Assembly: GCA_029060305.1 (NCBI GenBank)
Contig: JAIDUG010000055.1
Location: forward strand, 1 to 64,000
Reading direction: 5' to 3'
Length of the DNA: 64,000 nucleotides
DNA from: Ruminococcus sp.
GTDB taxonomy: Bacteria > Bacillota > Clostridia > Oscillospirales > Ruminococcaceae
This document shows positions 34,548 through 43,444 of the stretch, piece by piece. How positions within the stretch are numbered: position 1 is the first letter of the stretch; every line of letters starts with the position of its first letter. A program made the translations under genes and the position numbers. The notes below the pieces were generated by a model. The model was given only the letters and a program-made list of their open reading frames with translations. It had not been told where the DNA came from and made no database searches.

Positions 34548-35156
34548 ATGATATACAGTCTTAAAGGTAAACTCACGGTTAAGGAAATGAATTTCATTGT
34601 TGTGGAATGTAACGGCGTGGGATATGGTTGCAGGACTTCTTACAACACGGTTTCTCAGTTAGGGACGATAGGAGAAGAAATTACAGTTTACACTTACATG
34701 AGTGTGAGAGACGACAATATAGAACTTTTTGGATTTTCGTCACTTCAGGAGCTGAATTGCTTCAAACTGTTAATATCAGTTTCGGGAGTGGGCGGAAAAG
34801 CCGGAATATCAATACTTTCCGACATTACTCCGGAAAGTTTTGCATTTCTTATAGCTTCCGGTGATAGCAAGGCTTTCACTAAAACAAAGGGCATAGGTGC
34901 TAAAACCGCTCAGAGAATAGTCCTTGAACTCAAGGATAAAATATCAGCAGAAGATTTTACCGGAAAAAATATTCCGGTTGTTGCAAATTCTGTAGATGTA
35001 TCGTCCACGTCAGTTTCAGAGGCTATGGAAGCCCTTATGGTACTTGGATATTCACAGGGCGAAATAGCACCTGTTCTCAGAAAATGCGACCCCTCACTCA
35101 GTACACAGGAACTTATAAGGGAATGTCTCAGACTTATTTCTTCAGGTAATATATGA
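34548..35156 (+). CDS. ruvA: Holliday junction branch-migration protein RuvA
   Basis: 202 residues. The N-terminal OB domain (IYSLKGKLTVKEMNFIVVECNGVGYGC), helix-hairpin-helix motifs (ISVSGVGGKAGISIL and KTKGIGAKTAQRIVLELKDK) and a C-terminal helical domain match RuvA. It binds the junction and loads RuvB. It lies 27 bp after ruvC. Confidence 0.95.
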   Translation: MIYSLKGKLTVKEMNFIVVECNGVGYGCRTSYNTVSQLGTIGEEITVYTYMSVRDDNIELFGFSSLQELNCFKLLISVSGVGGKAGISILSDITPESFAFLIASGDSKAFTKTKGIGAKTAQRIVLELKDKISAEDFTGKNIPVVANSVDVSSTSVSEAMEALMVLGYSQGEIAPVLRKCDPSLSTQELIRECLRLISSGNI

Positions 35157-35197
35157 TAAGAAAACACTATTTTGAAAAATAAAACGGAGGTGCAGAA

Positions 35198-36238
35198 TTG
35201 ATACAGACAGAAGATATGGAGTTTGCTCCGAGAGTAATTTCGCCGGAAAACATTGCAGAAGACAGCGATATTGAAACAACTCTCAGACCGCAGACACTTC
35301 ACGAATATATCGGACAGGACAAAGTAAAGGAAAATCTTGCAATATATATCAAGGCTACAAAACTCAGAGGTGAACCGCTTGACCATGTTTTGTTATACGG
35401 TCCTCCCGGACTGGGTAAAACTACATTGTCGGCGATAATTGCACACGAACTTGGAGTTAATCTCCGTGTTACAACAGGACCTGCAATTGAAAAACCAGGG
35501 GATTTGGTTTCACTTCTTACAAGCCTTTCAGATAACGATGTGCTTTTTATAGACGAAATACATCGTCTGTCAAGGGCAGTAGAGGAAATCTTGTATCCTG
35601 CACTTGAAGACAGGGTGATTGACATAATAATCGGTAAAGGACCGTCAGCACGTTCAATAAGAATGGATTTGAAACCTTTTACGCTTATAGGAGCTACTAC
35701 ACGTGCAGGACAGCTTTCTGCACCATTGAGAGACAGATTCGGAGTTATACAGAGACTTGAACTCTACTCAAAGGAACAGCTTACTGATATAGTACGCCGT
35801 AGTGCAATGATACTTGGCATACCGTGTACTGCCGACGGAGCAGGGGAAATTGCGGGCAGAGCAAGAGGTACACCACGTATTGCAAACAGACTTTTAAAGC
35901 GTGTGCGTGACTTTGCGGACGTTATGGGCGACGGTGAAATCAATCAGAAGATAGCTTCAATGGCACTGGAACGTCTTGAAATTGACGAGCTGGGACTTGA
36001 CAGCCTTGACAGACGTATGCTTGAAATGATTATAAGAGGTTATGGCGGAGGTCCTGTAGGTCTTGAAACTCTTGCCTCTGCAATAGGTGAGGAGGCCGTT
36101 ACTATTGAGGACGTATGTGAGCCTTTTTTAATGCAGTTGGGATTCCTCGGACGTACTCCACGTGGACGTTGTGCAACGAAACTTGCTTATGAACATCTCG
36201 GCTTTACATTTCAGGACGACGGTCAATTGACATTATGA
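35198..36238 (+). CDS. ruvB: Holliday junction helicase RuvB
   Basis: 346 residues of the AAA+ class: Walker [15 protein letters not shown], Walker [12 protein letters not shown], sensor [14 protein letters not shown] with arginine finger near APLRDRFG, and the C-terminal winged helix with [10 protein letters not shown]. The start is a TTG behind GGAGGTG; an ATG six codons later is the alternative. The motor of branch migration. The next gene overlaps the stop by four bases. Confidence 0.96.
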   Translation: MIQTEDMEFAPRVISPENIAEDSDIETTLRPQTLHEYIGQDKVKENLAIYIKATKLRGEPLDHVLLYGPPGLGKTTLSAIIAHELGVNLRVTTGPAIEKPGDLVSLLTSLSDNDVLFIDEIHRLSRAVEEILYPALEDRVIDIIIGKGPSARSIRMDLKPFTLIGATTRAGQLSAPLRDRFGVIQRLELYSKEQLTDIVRRSAMILGIPCTADGAGEIAGRARGTPRIANRLLKRVRDFADVMGDGEINQKIASMALERLEIDELGLDSLDRRMLEMIIRGYGGGPVGLETLASAIGEEAVTIEDVCEPFLMQLGFLGRTPRGRCATKLAYEHLGFTFQDDGQLTL

Positions 36239-36756
36239 TTTGCGGAAATAATTACAGATATAATATCCGGTTTTATAATAAATCCTGTTACGGAAAAATG
36301 ATTAACGGACAGGCAGTTGAATATGTTTCAGAAATGCGTTATGGACTGTGTAATATGAGTTTCAACGGTTGTGAAGTTATAGCAGTTCATAACGCTCTGG
36401 TGTATCTGAAAAAAACTGTTCCGATATATGAAATATCACGTTATATGGAAAAATTCAGAATGCTTATTGGAATTTTAGGGTGCAATCCCCATAAAATCGG
36501 AAAAGCCCTTGAAAAGTATGAAGTAAGTTATAAGAAATCACGAAATATCGGAAATGCAGATACTTTCATTTTGTCTTTCTGGACGGGAAAACGTTTTCTT
36601 TCTTCGATACATACTGTTTTCTGTGTGCGACAGAAAAATGGTACAGTAGTTTACAACAGATATAACAGTTGTAGGGAAGCAAGGGTTTATCGGGATAATT
36701 CTGCAATTGCAGAACAGAAAAAGATTATAGCTGTTTACTCTATCAAAGGAGTGTGA
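36235..36756 (+). CDS. Possible C39-like papain-fold cysteine peptidase
   Basis: 173 residues, no signal peptide. The segment [17 protein letters not shown] (Cys46) resembles the nucleophile helix of C39-type peptidases, and [23 protein letters not shown] (His126, Asn141) the His and Asn/Asp positions. That gives a plausible catalytic triad, recognised by eye. It overlaps ruvB by four bases, so it belongs to the ruv operon. It is not linked to a bacteriocin transporter. Alternatives are a transglutaminase-like or papain-fold protein without protease activity. Confidence 0.55.
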   Translation: MICGNNYRYNIRFYNKSCYGKMINGQAVEYVSEMRYGLCNMSFNGCEVIAVHNALVYLKKTVPIYEISRYMEKFRMLIGILGCNPHKIGKALEKYEVSYKKSRNIGNADTFILSFWTGKRFLSSIHTVFCVRQKNGTVVYNRYNSCREARVYRDNSAIAEQKKIIAVYSIKGV

Positions 36757-36759
36757 CAA

Positions 36760-38052
36760 ATGGAAAACTTTCACGGTGAATATATAACTTTGGAGTATTC
36801 CGACCATGAACTGGCTGAAATTACCGGAAAAACTGTTGCCTCTGTTCTTTCACCGAAAAACAGGAAAAATCCTCTTGTAATAGTCGGACGTGACGGTGGA
36901 ATGTCTGCCGGAAGTATTGCTGATTCAGTATGTCGTGGAATATGTTCAGCAGGAATACCGGCGGAAAAACTTGGCATAGTTTCACCGCCGGTAATATCGT
37001 GCCTTGCGGAAATTCATGACGCTGATGCAGGAATAATGATTACATCTTTGCCGGACGGTCATCACTGCGGAATACGTCTTTATTCTTCCGGCGGTTATAA
37101 ACTCAGCTACGAAACAGGTGAGGAAATAAAAAGAATTATTTTCAAATCTCCGGAAGAACTTGAAAAACGCATAAGAAATAAAAAGGGCGGTGTAATAGTC
37201 TGTGAAAACGCCATAGAAGAATATATAAGTTTTATAAGGGAATCTGTAAATGAAGATTTTTCCGGAATGAAAATCGCTGTAAGATGTTCGGACGGAAAAA
37301 ATAATGAAATTGCTGTAAGGCTTTTTACTGAAATGGGTGCAGATGTTGAGATTATTCCGGAAGATAATGAAACCTTTAAAACGGAAGATAATTTTGACTG
37401 TGGCTTTATTTTCAGAAATGACGGCGAAAGCTGTACCGTTATTGACGAAAAAGGCTTTATAATTGACAATGACAGACTTATGGCGGTCTTTGCGAAATAC
37501 TGTAGAAACAATAATCTGCTGAAAAACAACGTTTTTGTAGTTACTTACGGAGCAGGCTATGGATTTATGAAGTTTGCAGAGGAAAATAATATAACAGTTG
37601 TTACGGCAGGATTCGACGAAAACAGCATTATTGCAAGAATGACTGAAGACGGTTACAGCATAGGTGCTGACAGTAACGGAAGAATTATATTTCTTGACGA
37701 TATTCCGGCAGGCGACGGATTTTTTACAGCGGTAAAACTTCTTTCGATTATGCGGAAAATAAAGTCTCCGCTCAGTGAACTTGCTGATATGAGACACTAT
37801 TCTCAGGTTTCCGCTGATGTGGAGATACCATTGAATTTCCGTGAGATATGGAAAAACGATTGTGTGATAACCGACCATATAGCACGTTATATACACCTGC
37901 TCGGCAACAGAGGAAAAATTTTTGTACATGAAAATTCCGTAATTCCTGCAATAGATATTAAAGCAGAGGGAATGGATTACGTTGATATAGACGATGCAGT
38001 AAAGAGCATTGCAGAAAAAATAAGGGAAAGAATAATAAGAAAGGAATATTAA
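36760..38052 (+). CDS. Phosphohexomutase (GlmM-like) homologue with degenerate active site
   Basis: 430 residues aligning along the whole length with phosphoglucosamine mutase: VGRDGGMSAGSIADSV...GIVSPPVISCLAEIHDADAGIMIT, and a final domain with GDGFFTAVKLLSIM. All catalytic loops differ. The phosphoserine loop ISASHNP is TSLPDGHH (about 95-102), the metal loop DGDADR is RNDGES (about 219-224), the sugar-binding EQSGH is ADSNG (about 303-307), and the phosphate loop RPSGTEP is HENSVIP (about 390-396). The fold is kept, so I read it as a pseudoenzyme, perhaps regulatory. It is four bases after the C39-like gene. Confidence 0.85.
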   Translation: MENFHGEYITLEYSDHELAEITGKTVASVLSPKNRKNPLVIVGRDGGMSAGSIADSVCRGICSAGIPAEKLGIVSPPVISCLAEIHDADAGIMITSLPDGHHCGIRLYSSGGYKLSYETGEEIKRIIFKSPEELEKRIRNKKGGVIVCENAIEEYISFIRESVNEDFSGMKIAVRCSDGKNNEIAVRLFTEMGADVEIIPEDNETFKTEDNFDCGFIFRNDGESCTVIDEKGFIIDNDRLMAVFAKYCRNNNLLKNNVFVVTYGAGYGFMKFAEENNITVVTAGFDENSIIARMTEDGYSIGADSNGRIIFLDDIPAGDGFFTAVKLLSIMRKIKSPLSELADMRHYSQVSADVEIPLNFREIWKNDCVITDHIARYIHLLGNRGKIFVHENSVIPAIDIKAEGMDYVDIDDAVKSIAEKIRERIIRKEY

Positions 38053-38054
38053 AT

Positions 38055-38918
38055 ATGAGAACAGCGGATAAATGGACAGACTACAGAATAATTGATACTT
38101 CAGACGGAGAAAAACTTGAAAAATGGGGGGATATAAGTCTTGTACGTCCCGACCCTCAGATAATATGGAAAACCGATAAAACTTCTAATCTCTGGAATAC
38201 TGCTGACGGTCATTATTACCGTTCTGCTTCCGGCGGTGGAAAATGGAATTTCAGAAAGAAAGTTCCGGAAGTATGGAATATAAATTACGGAAATCTTACA
38301 TTCAACATAAAGCCTACAGGTTTCAAACATACAGGACTTTTTCCTGAACAGGCTGTAAACTGGGATTTTATGGCAGATAAAATCAGGAATGCAGGTCGTG
38401 AAATCAGTGTACTTAACTTGTTTGCATATACAGGCGGTGCCACTCTTGCGTGTGCAGAGGCAGGAGCTTCCGTTTGTCACGTTGACGCTTCAAAAGGTAT
38501 GGTACAGTGGGCAAGGGAAAACGCTACTGTTTCCGAACTTTCTGATAAGCCTATACGCTGGATAGTTGACGACTGCGAAAAATTCATAGCCCGTGAGATA
38601 AGACGTGGTAGACGTTATGATGCTGTTGTAATGGACCCTCCGAGTTATGGCAGAGGACCTTCCGGTGAAATATGGAAACTTGAAAATTCAATTTACGACC
38701 TTGTAACGCTTTGTTCAGGAGTGCTTACTGATAACCCTTTGTTTTTCCTTATCAACAGCTATACAACAGGTTTGTCGCCGTCGGTAATGGGCTATATTCT
38801 CGGTACTGTACTTACAAAGAAATTCGGCGGAAGTGTTTCATTTGACGAAATAGGACTTCCTGTACAGTCAACCGGAATGACACTGCCGTGCGGTTCAACT
38901 GCTATATGGCAGAAGTAA
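38055..38918 (+). CDS. Class I SAM-dependent methyltransferase (RlmI-like)
   Basis: 287 residues. It contains the SAM-binding motif VLNLFAYTGGATLACAEAGA, HVDASKG and the catalytic MDPPSYGRGP, as in the RNA methyltransferase family that includes RlmI/RlmK-type 23S rRNA enzymes. It lacks the N-terminal PUA domain of RlmI, so the target RNA (or protein) is not certain. It starts two bases after the GlmM-like gene and is probably in the same transcript. Confidence 0.82.
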   Translation: MRTADKWTDYRIIDTSDGEKLEKWGDISLVRPDPQIIWKTDKTSNLWNTADGHYYRSASGGGKWNFRKKVPEVWNINYGNLTFNIKPTGFKHTGLFPEQAVNWDFMADKIRNAGREISVLNLFAYTGGATLACAEAGASVCHVDASKGMVQWARENATVSELSDKPIRWIVDDCEKFIAREIRRGRRYDAVVMDPPSYGRGPSGEIWKLENSIYDLVTLCSGVLTDNPLFFLINSYTTGLSPSVMGYILGTVLTKKFGGSVSFDEIGLPVQSTGMTLPCGSTAIWQK

Positions 38919-38932
38919 AGAGGTTTTGCGGA

Positions 38933-39127
38933 ATGTCAGATATTATAAAAAATCTTGTTGATAACTTCGTGGAAATATATAACGTTCAGGAGCGTTTTCT
39001 GGGTGGAGGGATAGTCCTTGAAACCGATGAAAAATGGATAAAAATGCGTTGTGAGACCGACAAAGGTTCAGTAATAAGAATAATTAAGATTGACGTTATC
39101 GGACGTATATCATGTTGTGATGATTAA
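38933..39127 (+). CDS. Small conserved-looking protein
   Basis: 64 residues from the ATG at 38933 (AAGAGG upstream); the track's earlier start lies inside the methyltransferase gene. It has an amphipathic N-terminal helix (IIKNLVDNFVEIYNV) followed by beta-rich sequence (GGGIVLETDEKWIKMRCE...). I do not recognise a family. It sits between the methyltransferase and ecfA1, 23 bp before the latter. Confidence 0.5.
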   Translation: MSDIIKNLVDNFVEIYNVQERFLGGGIVLETDEKWIKMRCETDKGSVIRIIKIDVIGRISCCDD

Positions 39128-39150
39128 GAATATTATTAAGAGGAATATAA

Positions 39151-39996
39151 ATGGATAATATCATTGAAATAAGAAATCTCCGTTTCCGTTACGATTCAGA
39201 CAGTGAAAAGCCGTCCGCAGAGGTGCTGAAAGGAATAGACCTTGATATAAAGCAAGGTGAATTTATTGCGGTACTTGGTCATAATGGTTCGGGAAAATCC
39301 ACGCTTGCGAAACATCTCAATGCCATACTTCTGCCAACTTCAGGAAAGGTTACTGTTGACGGAATTGATACTGCTGACGATTCACGGCTTTTTGAACTCC
39401 GTCAGTGTGCCGGAATGGTTTTTCAGAATCCCGATAATCAGATAGTATCTTCTGTAGTTGAAGAAGATGTTGCTTTTGCACTGGAGAATTTAGGCGTACC
39501 TTACGAGGAAATGCGACAGAGAGTTGACGATTCACTGAAAGCCGTCAATATGTATGATTACAGATTTCATTCACCGGCACAGCTTTCCGGCGGTCAGAAA
39601 CAAAGGGTTGCTATTGCGGGAATTATTGCAATGCGTCCGAAGTGCATAATACTTGACGAGCCTACAGCTATGCTTGACCCTCAGGGCAGAAAGGAGGTGA
39701 TGTCAGCGGTGCGTGAGATGAACCGTAAATATGGGATAACAATTGTTCTGATTACTCACTATATGGAAGAAGCTGTCCAGTGTGACCGTGTGGTTGTAAT
39801 GGAAAGCGGACGTATTATTATGGACAATATCCCCGAAAAAGTTTTTTCGCAGGTGGAGCTTTTAAGAAAAATCGGTCTCGACGTTCCGCAGGTGACTGAA
39901 TTGTGCTGGGGTCTCAGAGAAGCAGGTGTTGATATTCCGCCGGAAATAATATCTGAGGAAGAATGTGTAAAAGTATTATTGAAATTATTAATTTGA
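39151..39996 (+). CDS. ecfA1: ECF transporter ATPase EcfA1
   Basis: 281-residue ABC ATPase of the energy-coupling factor module, which with EcfA2 and EcfT powers various vitamin-binding S components. Walker A GHNGSGKSTLAKHL, Q-loop MVFQNPDNQ, signature LSGGQKQRVAIAG, Walker B CIILDEPTAMLDP and an H-loop in LITHYMEEA are all present. Normally ecfA2 and ecfT follow directly; here two dockerin genes come between. No S component is in the window. Confidence 0.94.
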   Translation: MDNIIEIRNLRFRYDSDSEKPSAEVLKGIDLDIKQGEFIAVLGHNGSGKSTLAKHLNAILLPTSGKVTVDGIDTADDSRLFELRQCAGMVFQNPDNQIVSSVVEEDVAFALENLGVPYEEMRQRVDDSLKAVNMYDYRFHSPAQLSGGQKQRVAIAGIIAMRPKCIILDEPTAMLDPQGRKEVMSAVREMNRKYGITIVLITHYMEEAVQCDRVVVMESGRIIMDNIPEKVFSQVELLRKIGLDVPQVTELCWGLREAGVDIPPEIISEEECVKVLLKLLI

Positions 39997-40009
39997 AAAG
40001 GAGTTATTT

Positions 40010-41134
40010 ATGAAAATGAAAAGAATGATTGCCGGTCTTATGGCAGTATTCGTTATGGGTGTGGGCGTACCTTATGTAAGTACGGTTACGGAAAATACTT
40101 CCGTAATGACAGCAAGTGCGGTTGATAGTGGTACATATGAATATCTCACATATTATAATTATGGAGATTATATTGAGATTTCTGGTTGTAGTAAGTCTGC
40201 AACAGAAGTTGTTATTCCGTCTGAGATAGACGGCTTACCAGTAACGAATATCGGAGAGCAAGCTTTTTATGAGTGCTGGAATTTAACATCAGTAGATATT
40301 GCTGACAGTGTAAAAAATATAGATGCTTTAGCATTTTGTTATTGCAAAAGTTTAAAAACGGTAAATATTCCTGATAGTGTTGAACGTATAGGAATGGATA
40401 CATTTGGATTTTGCAGTAGTTTAAAATCAATAAAATTGCCTGACAATATAAAAAGTATCGGAGATTATGCATTTTATGGTTGCAGTAATTTAGCATCAAT
40501 AGAGATTCCTGAAAGTCTTACAAAGATTGGTGGTTATGCTTTTTATAGAACATTATGGCTTGAAGAAAAAATGAAAGAAAATCCGTTTGTTGTAGTAAAT
40601 GAAATTTTGATTGATGGCAGAGCGTGTATAGGAGATGTAACTATTCCTGACGATGTAAAAAATATTGGATATGGTGCATTTGCTTCCAGTAGTGATTTGA
40701 AATCAATAGTTATTCCGGAGAGCGTAGTGAGTATTGGGGAAAGTTCATTCGGAGCGTGTGCAGAATTAGACAAAATAACTTTTTTAAATCCTGAATGTGA
40801 AATTGAGGGTGATAATTATACAATTACAAATAACTTTGAACATTTTTACGGTACTATATACGGTTATGAAAACTCAACCGCACAGGCATATGCTGAAAAG
40901 TACGGCAGAAGTTTTGTCTCACTCGGAAAAGTACCCGAAAAAGACCTCTCAGCAGGCGATATGAACGGCGACAACGAAGTAAGTATATCAGACGCTGTAT
41001 TACTTCAGGATTGTATTTTAGGTAAAAAGGAACTTACGGAAGAACAGTTGAAAAGTGCAGACCTCACAGGTGACGGTGTTGTTGACGTTTTTGACCTTGT
41101 TATGCTCAGACGTAAGGTTATATACGGCGAATAA
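40010..41134 (+). CDS. Secreted BspA-type LRR protein with C-terminal dockerin (1)
   Basis: 374 residues: a signal peptide (KRMIAGLMAVFVMGVGV..ASA), LRR_5 repeats of about 23 residues (VTNIGEQAFYECWNLTSVDI-type) through about residue 265, a short joining segment (YGYENSTAQAYAEKYG, the BspA C-terminal piece), and a type I-like dockerin (about 318-372) with two EF-hand loops: DMNGDNEVSISD and DLTGDGVVDVFD. It should be exported and dock to a cohesin. It lies 13 bp after ecfA1 with AAGGAG and is a tandem paralogue of the next gene. The bound ligand of the LRRs is unknown. Confidence 0.87.
   Translation: MKMKRMIAGLMAVFVMGVGVPYVSTVTENTSVMTASAVDSGTYEYLTYYNYGDYIEISGCSKSATEVVIPSEIDGLPVTNIGEQAFYECWNLTSVDIADSVKNIDALAFCYCKSLKTVNIPDSVERIGMDTFGFCSSLKSIKLPDNIKSIGDYAFYGCSNLASIEIPESLTKIGGYAFYRTLWLEEKMKENPFVVVNEILIDGRACIGDVTIPDDVKNIGYGAFASSSDLKSIVIPESVVSIGESSFGACAELDKITFLNPECEIEGDNYTITNNFEHFYGTIYGYENSTAQAYAEKYGRSFVSLGKVPEKDLSAGDMNGDNEVSISDAVLLQDCILGKKELTEEQLKSADLTGDGVVDVFDLVMLRRKVIYGE
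40019..40049 (+). repeat. 31-bp identical segment shared with the next gene (copy 1)
   Basis: The signal-peptide coding sequence from AAAAGAATG to GCAGTAT is identical to 41164-41194 (offset 1145 bp), showing that the two dockerin genes arose by tandem duplication or exchanged sequence. Confidence 0.9.
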
Positions 41135-41154
41135 ATAAAAAAGGGGTTATGATT

Positions 41155-42561
41155 ATGAAAATTAAAAGAATGATTGCCGGTCTTATGGCAGTATGTGTTA
41201 TTGGTATAAATTGCCAGTCATTAAGCAATATTTTTAATGTTACCAGAATAACGGCGTTTGCATCTTCAGAAAATACAGAGGATACATATGAACTTCTTAC
41301 ATACATAAACTATGGAGATTATATTGAGATTATCGATTGTGATTTTTATGTAGAAACGGTGGAAATTCCGGCAGAAATAGACGGTGTACCGGTAACAAGC
41401 ATCAGATATAATACGTTTTGTAATTGTTCCGATTTAAAATCAATAGTTATTCCGGATAGTGTGACAATTATCGGAGAACGTGCATTTTTTGGTTGTACAA
41501 GTTTAACATCAATAAAAATTCCGGATAGTGTAACAACTATCGGATATGGTGCATTTTATGATTGTACAAATCTGACATCAATAGAAATTCCGGATAACAT
41601 AAAAAATATTGAAGGTCAGGTATTTTATGGTACATCGTGGCTTGAAGAAAAGAGAAAAGAAAGTCCGTTTGTTATTGTAAATGAAATTTTAATTGACGGT
41701 TATACCTGCTCCGGTGACATAATTATTCCGGATAGTGTAACAAGTATCGGAGATGGTGCATTTCAAGGTTGTAACGGTCTGACATCAATAGTCATTCCAG
41801 ATAGCATAATAAGTATTGGAAATAATGCATTTTGGGATTGTAAAAGTTTGACGTCAATAGTCATTCCGGATAGCATAATAAGTATCGGAAATGGTGCATT
41901 TGGTGGTTGTTCTGATTTAAAATCAATAAAAATTTCTGACAGTGTAACTACTATCGGAAAAAATACATTTTATTATTGCACAGGTTTAACATCAATAGAA
42001 ATTTCCAAGAGATTAGACACAATCAGTGAAAATATGTTTAATCATTGTTATAGTCTGACAACAGTGGAAATTCCGGAAAGTGTAACAAGTATTGAATGGA
42101 TGGCATTTTATGAATGTGAAAATTTAACATCAATCACAATTTTAAATCCGGAATGTAAGATTTATGATAGAAATAATACAATTACAAATATAAATACTGG
42201 TAATGGCAATACAACACCTTATTTTAATGGGACTATTTATGGATATGATAATTCCACAGCACAGGCATATGCTGAAAAGTATGGCTGTAAATTTGTATCA
42301 CTGGGACAATTTACCGAAAAAGAAGTATTATTGGGAGACGTAAACGGTGACAATTTTGTAAATGCAGTAGATGCTACAATGGTACTTGTTGAGTATGCAG
42401 AACTTTCAACAGGAAATTCTTCAACATTAACGGAAAGTGCTGGAAAATCGGCTGATGTTAATAAGGACGGAATGATTAATGCAGTAGACGCTACTGTTAT
42501 TCTGCAATATTACGCACATCTTTCAACAGGCGGAACAGGTTCTATAGAAAATTTCACATAA
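41155..42561 (+). CDS. Secreted BspA-type LRR protein with C-terminal dockerin (2)
   Basis: 468 residues from the ATG at 41155 (eight bases after AAGGGG; the track's ATG at 41149 is too close). The signal peptide is nearly that of the previous gene, followed by more LRR_5 units than its paralogue, including a 69-bp near-exact internal repeat, then YGYDNSTAQAYAEKYG and a dockerin (about 393-460) with loops DVNGDNFVNAVD and DVNKDGMINAVD. The dockerin halves are symmetric (AV/AV), unlike the first protein, so the partner cohesin may differ. Placed between ecfA1 and ecfA2. Confidence 0.87.
   Translation: MKIKRMIAGLMAVCVIGINCQSLSNIFNVTRITAFASSENTEDTYELLTYINYGDYIEIIDCDFYVETVEIPAEIDGVPVTSIRYNTFCNCSDLKSIVIPDSVTIIGERAFFGCTSLTSIKIPDSVTTIGYGAFYDCTNLTSIEIPDNIKNIEGQVFYGTSWLEEKRKESPFVIVNEILIDGYTCSGDIIIPDSVTSIGDGAFQGCNGLTSIVIPDSIISIGNNAFWDCKSLTSIVIPDSIISIGNGAFGGCSDLKSIKISDSVTTIGKNTFYYCTGLTSIEISKRLDTISENMFNHCYSLTTVEIPESVTSIEWMAFYECENLTSITILNPECKIYDRNNTITNINTGNGNTTPYFNGTIYGYDNSTAQAYAEKYGCKFVSLGQFTEKEVLLGDVNGDNFVNAVDATMVLVEYAELSTGNSSTLTESAGKSADVNKDGMINAVDATVILQYYAHLSTGGTGSIENFT
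41164..41194 (+). repeat. 31-bp identical segment (copy 2)
   Basis: Identical to 40019-40049. Confidence 0.9.
41781..41889 (+). repeat. 69-bp tandem LRR unit, near-identical
   Basis: The 40-bp stretches beginning at 41781 and 41850 differ at 3 positions, exactly one 23-residue LRR unit apart. This is recent expansion of the repeat array. Confidence 0.85.
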
Positions 42562-42577
42562 AAAAGGAGCGATATAA

Positions 42578-43441
42578 TTGGCGGTACTTAAAACAGAAGA
42601 ACTCACTTATATATACAGTCAGGGGACACCTTTTGAAAAGACAGCAGTAGACCACGTAAACCTTGAAATAAAAGAGGGCGAAATTATAGGTATTATGGGA
42701 CATACCGGCTCGGGAAAATCCACGCTTATACAGCATTTCAATGCTCTGCTGAAACCCACTTCCGGAAAGGTCTACCTTGACGGCAGGGACATATGGGCGG
42801 ACAAGTCACAAATCCGTGAAGTCCGTTTCAAAGTAGGACTTGTCTTTCAGTATCCTGAGTATCAGATTTTCGAGGAAACCGTCTATAAGGATATTGCTTT
42901 CGGTTGCAGGAATATGAGACTTTCCGAAAATGAAATAAAACGACGTGTTACTGAAACAGTCCACGATATAGGACTTCCGGAAGAAATTCTCAGCTGTTCG
43001 CCTTTTGAACTTTCCGGCGGACAGAAAAGGCGTGTTGCGATTGCAGGAGTTATGGCAATGAATCCAAGAGTTTTAATTCTTGACGAGCCGTCGGCTGGTC
43101 TTGACCCTGTAGGACGTAAAAGAATTTTCGACTGTATAAAGGCTTATCACAAAAAAACAAAAAACACTATTCTCATAGTCTCGCACAGTATGGAAGATAT
43201 TGCTACATTTGCGGACAGGATTCTTGTTATGAACAAAGCTGGTATATTCTGTTTTGACGAAACTCCGAAAGTTTTTTCACGTGCGGAGGAAATTTCTGCA
43301 ATAGGTCTTGACGTTCCGCAGATAACAAGGATTTTTATTGAACTCAGAAAACACGGAATTGATTTCGGAGAAGAAGTTTATACGGTTGACAGTGCAAGAG
43401 AAGTCATTTTAAAGTATCTCAGGAAAAGGCAGGGTGTATAG
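42578..43441 (+). CDS. ecfA2: ECF transporter ATPase EcfA2
   Basis: 287 residues: Walker A GHTGSGKSTLIQHF, signature ELSGGQKRRVAIAG, Walker B VLILDEPSAGLDP and H-loop VSHSMEDIA. It pairs with EcfA1 to form the ATPase dimer. The start is a TTG behind AAGGAGCG. It is separated from ecfA1 by two secreted dockerin proteins but directly followed by ecfT. Confidence 0.94.
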   Translation: MAVLKTEELTYIYSQGTPFEKTAVDHVNLEIKEGEIIGIMGHTGSGKSTLIQHFNALLKPTSGKVYLDGRDIWADKSQIREVRFKVGLVFQYPEYQIFEETVYKDIAFGCRNMRLSENEIKRRVTETVHDIGLPEEILSCSPFELSGGQKRRVAIAGVMAMNPRVLILDEPSAGLDPVGRKRIFDCIKAYHKKTKNTILIVSHSMEDIATFADRILVMNKAGIFCFDETPKVFSRAEEISAIGLDVPQITRIFIELRKHGIDFGEEVYTVDSAREVILKYLRKRQGV

Positions 43442-43444
43442 ATT

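Noticed and set aside
36982-37929. 315-residue minus-strand ORF
   Set aside because: Antisense of the GlmM-like gene; the plus-strand frame carries the recognisable fold.
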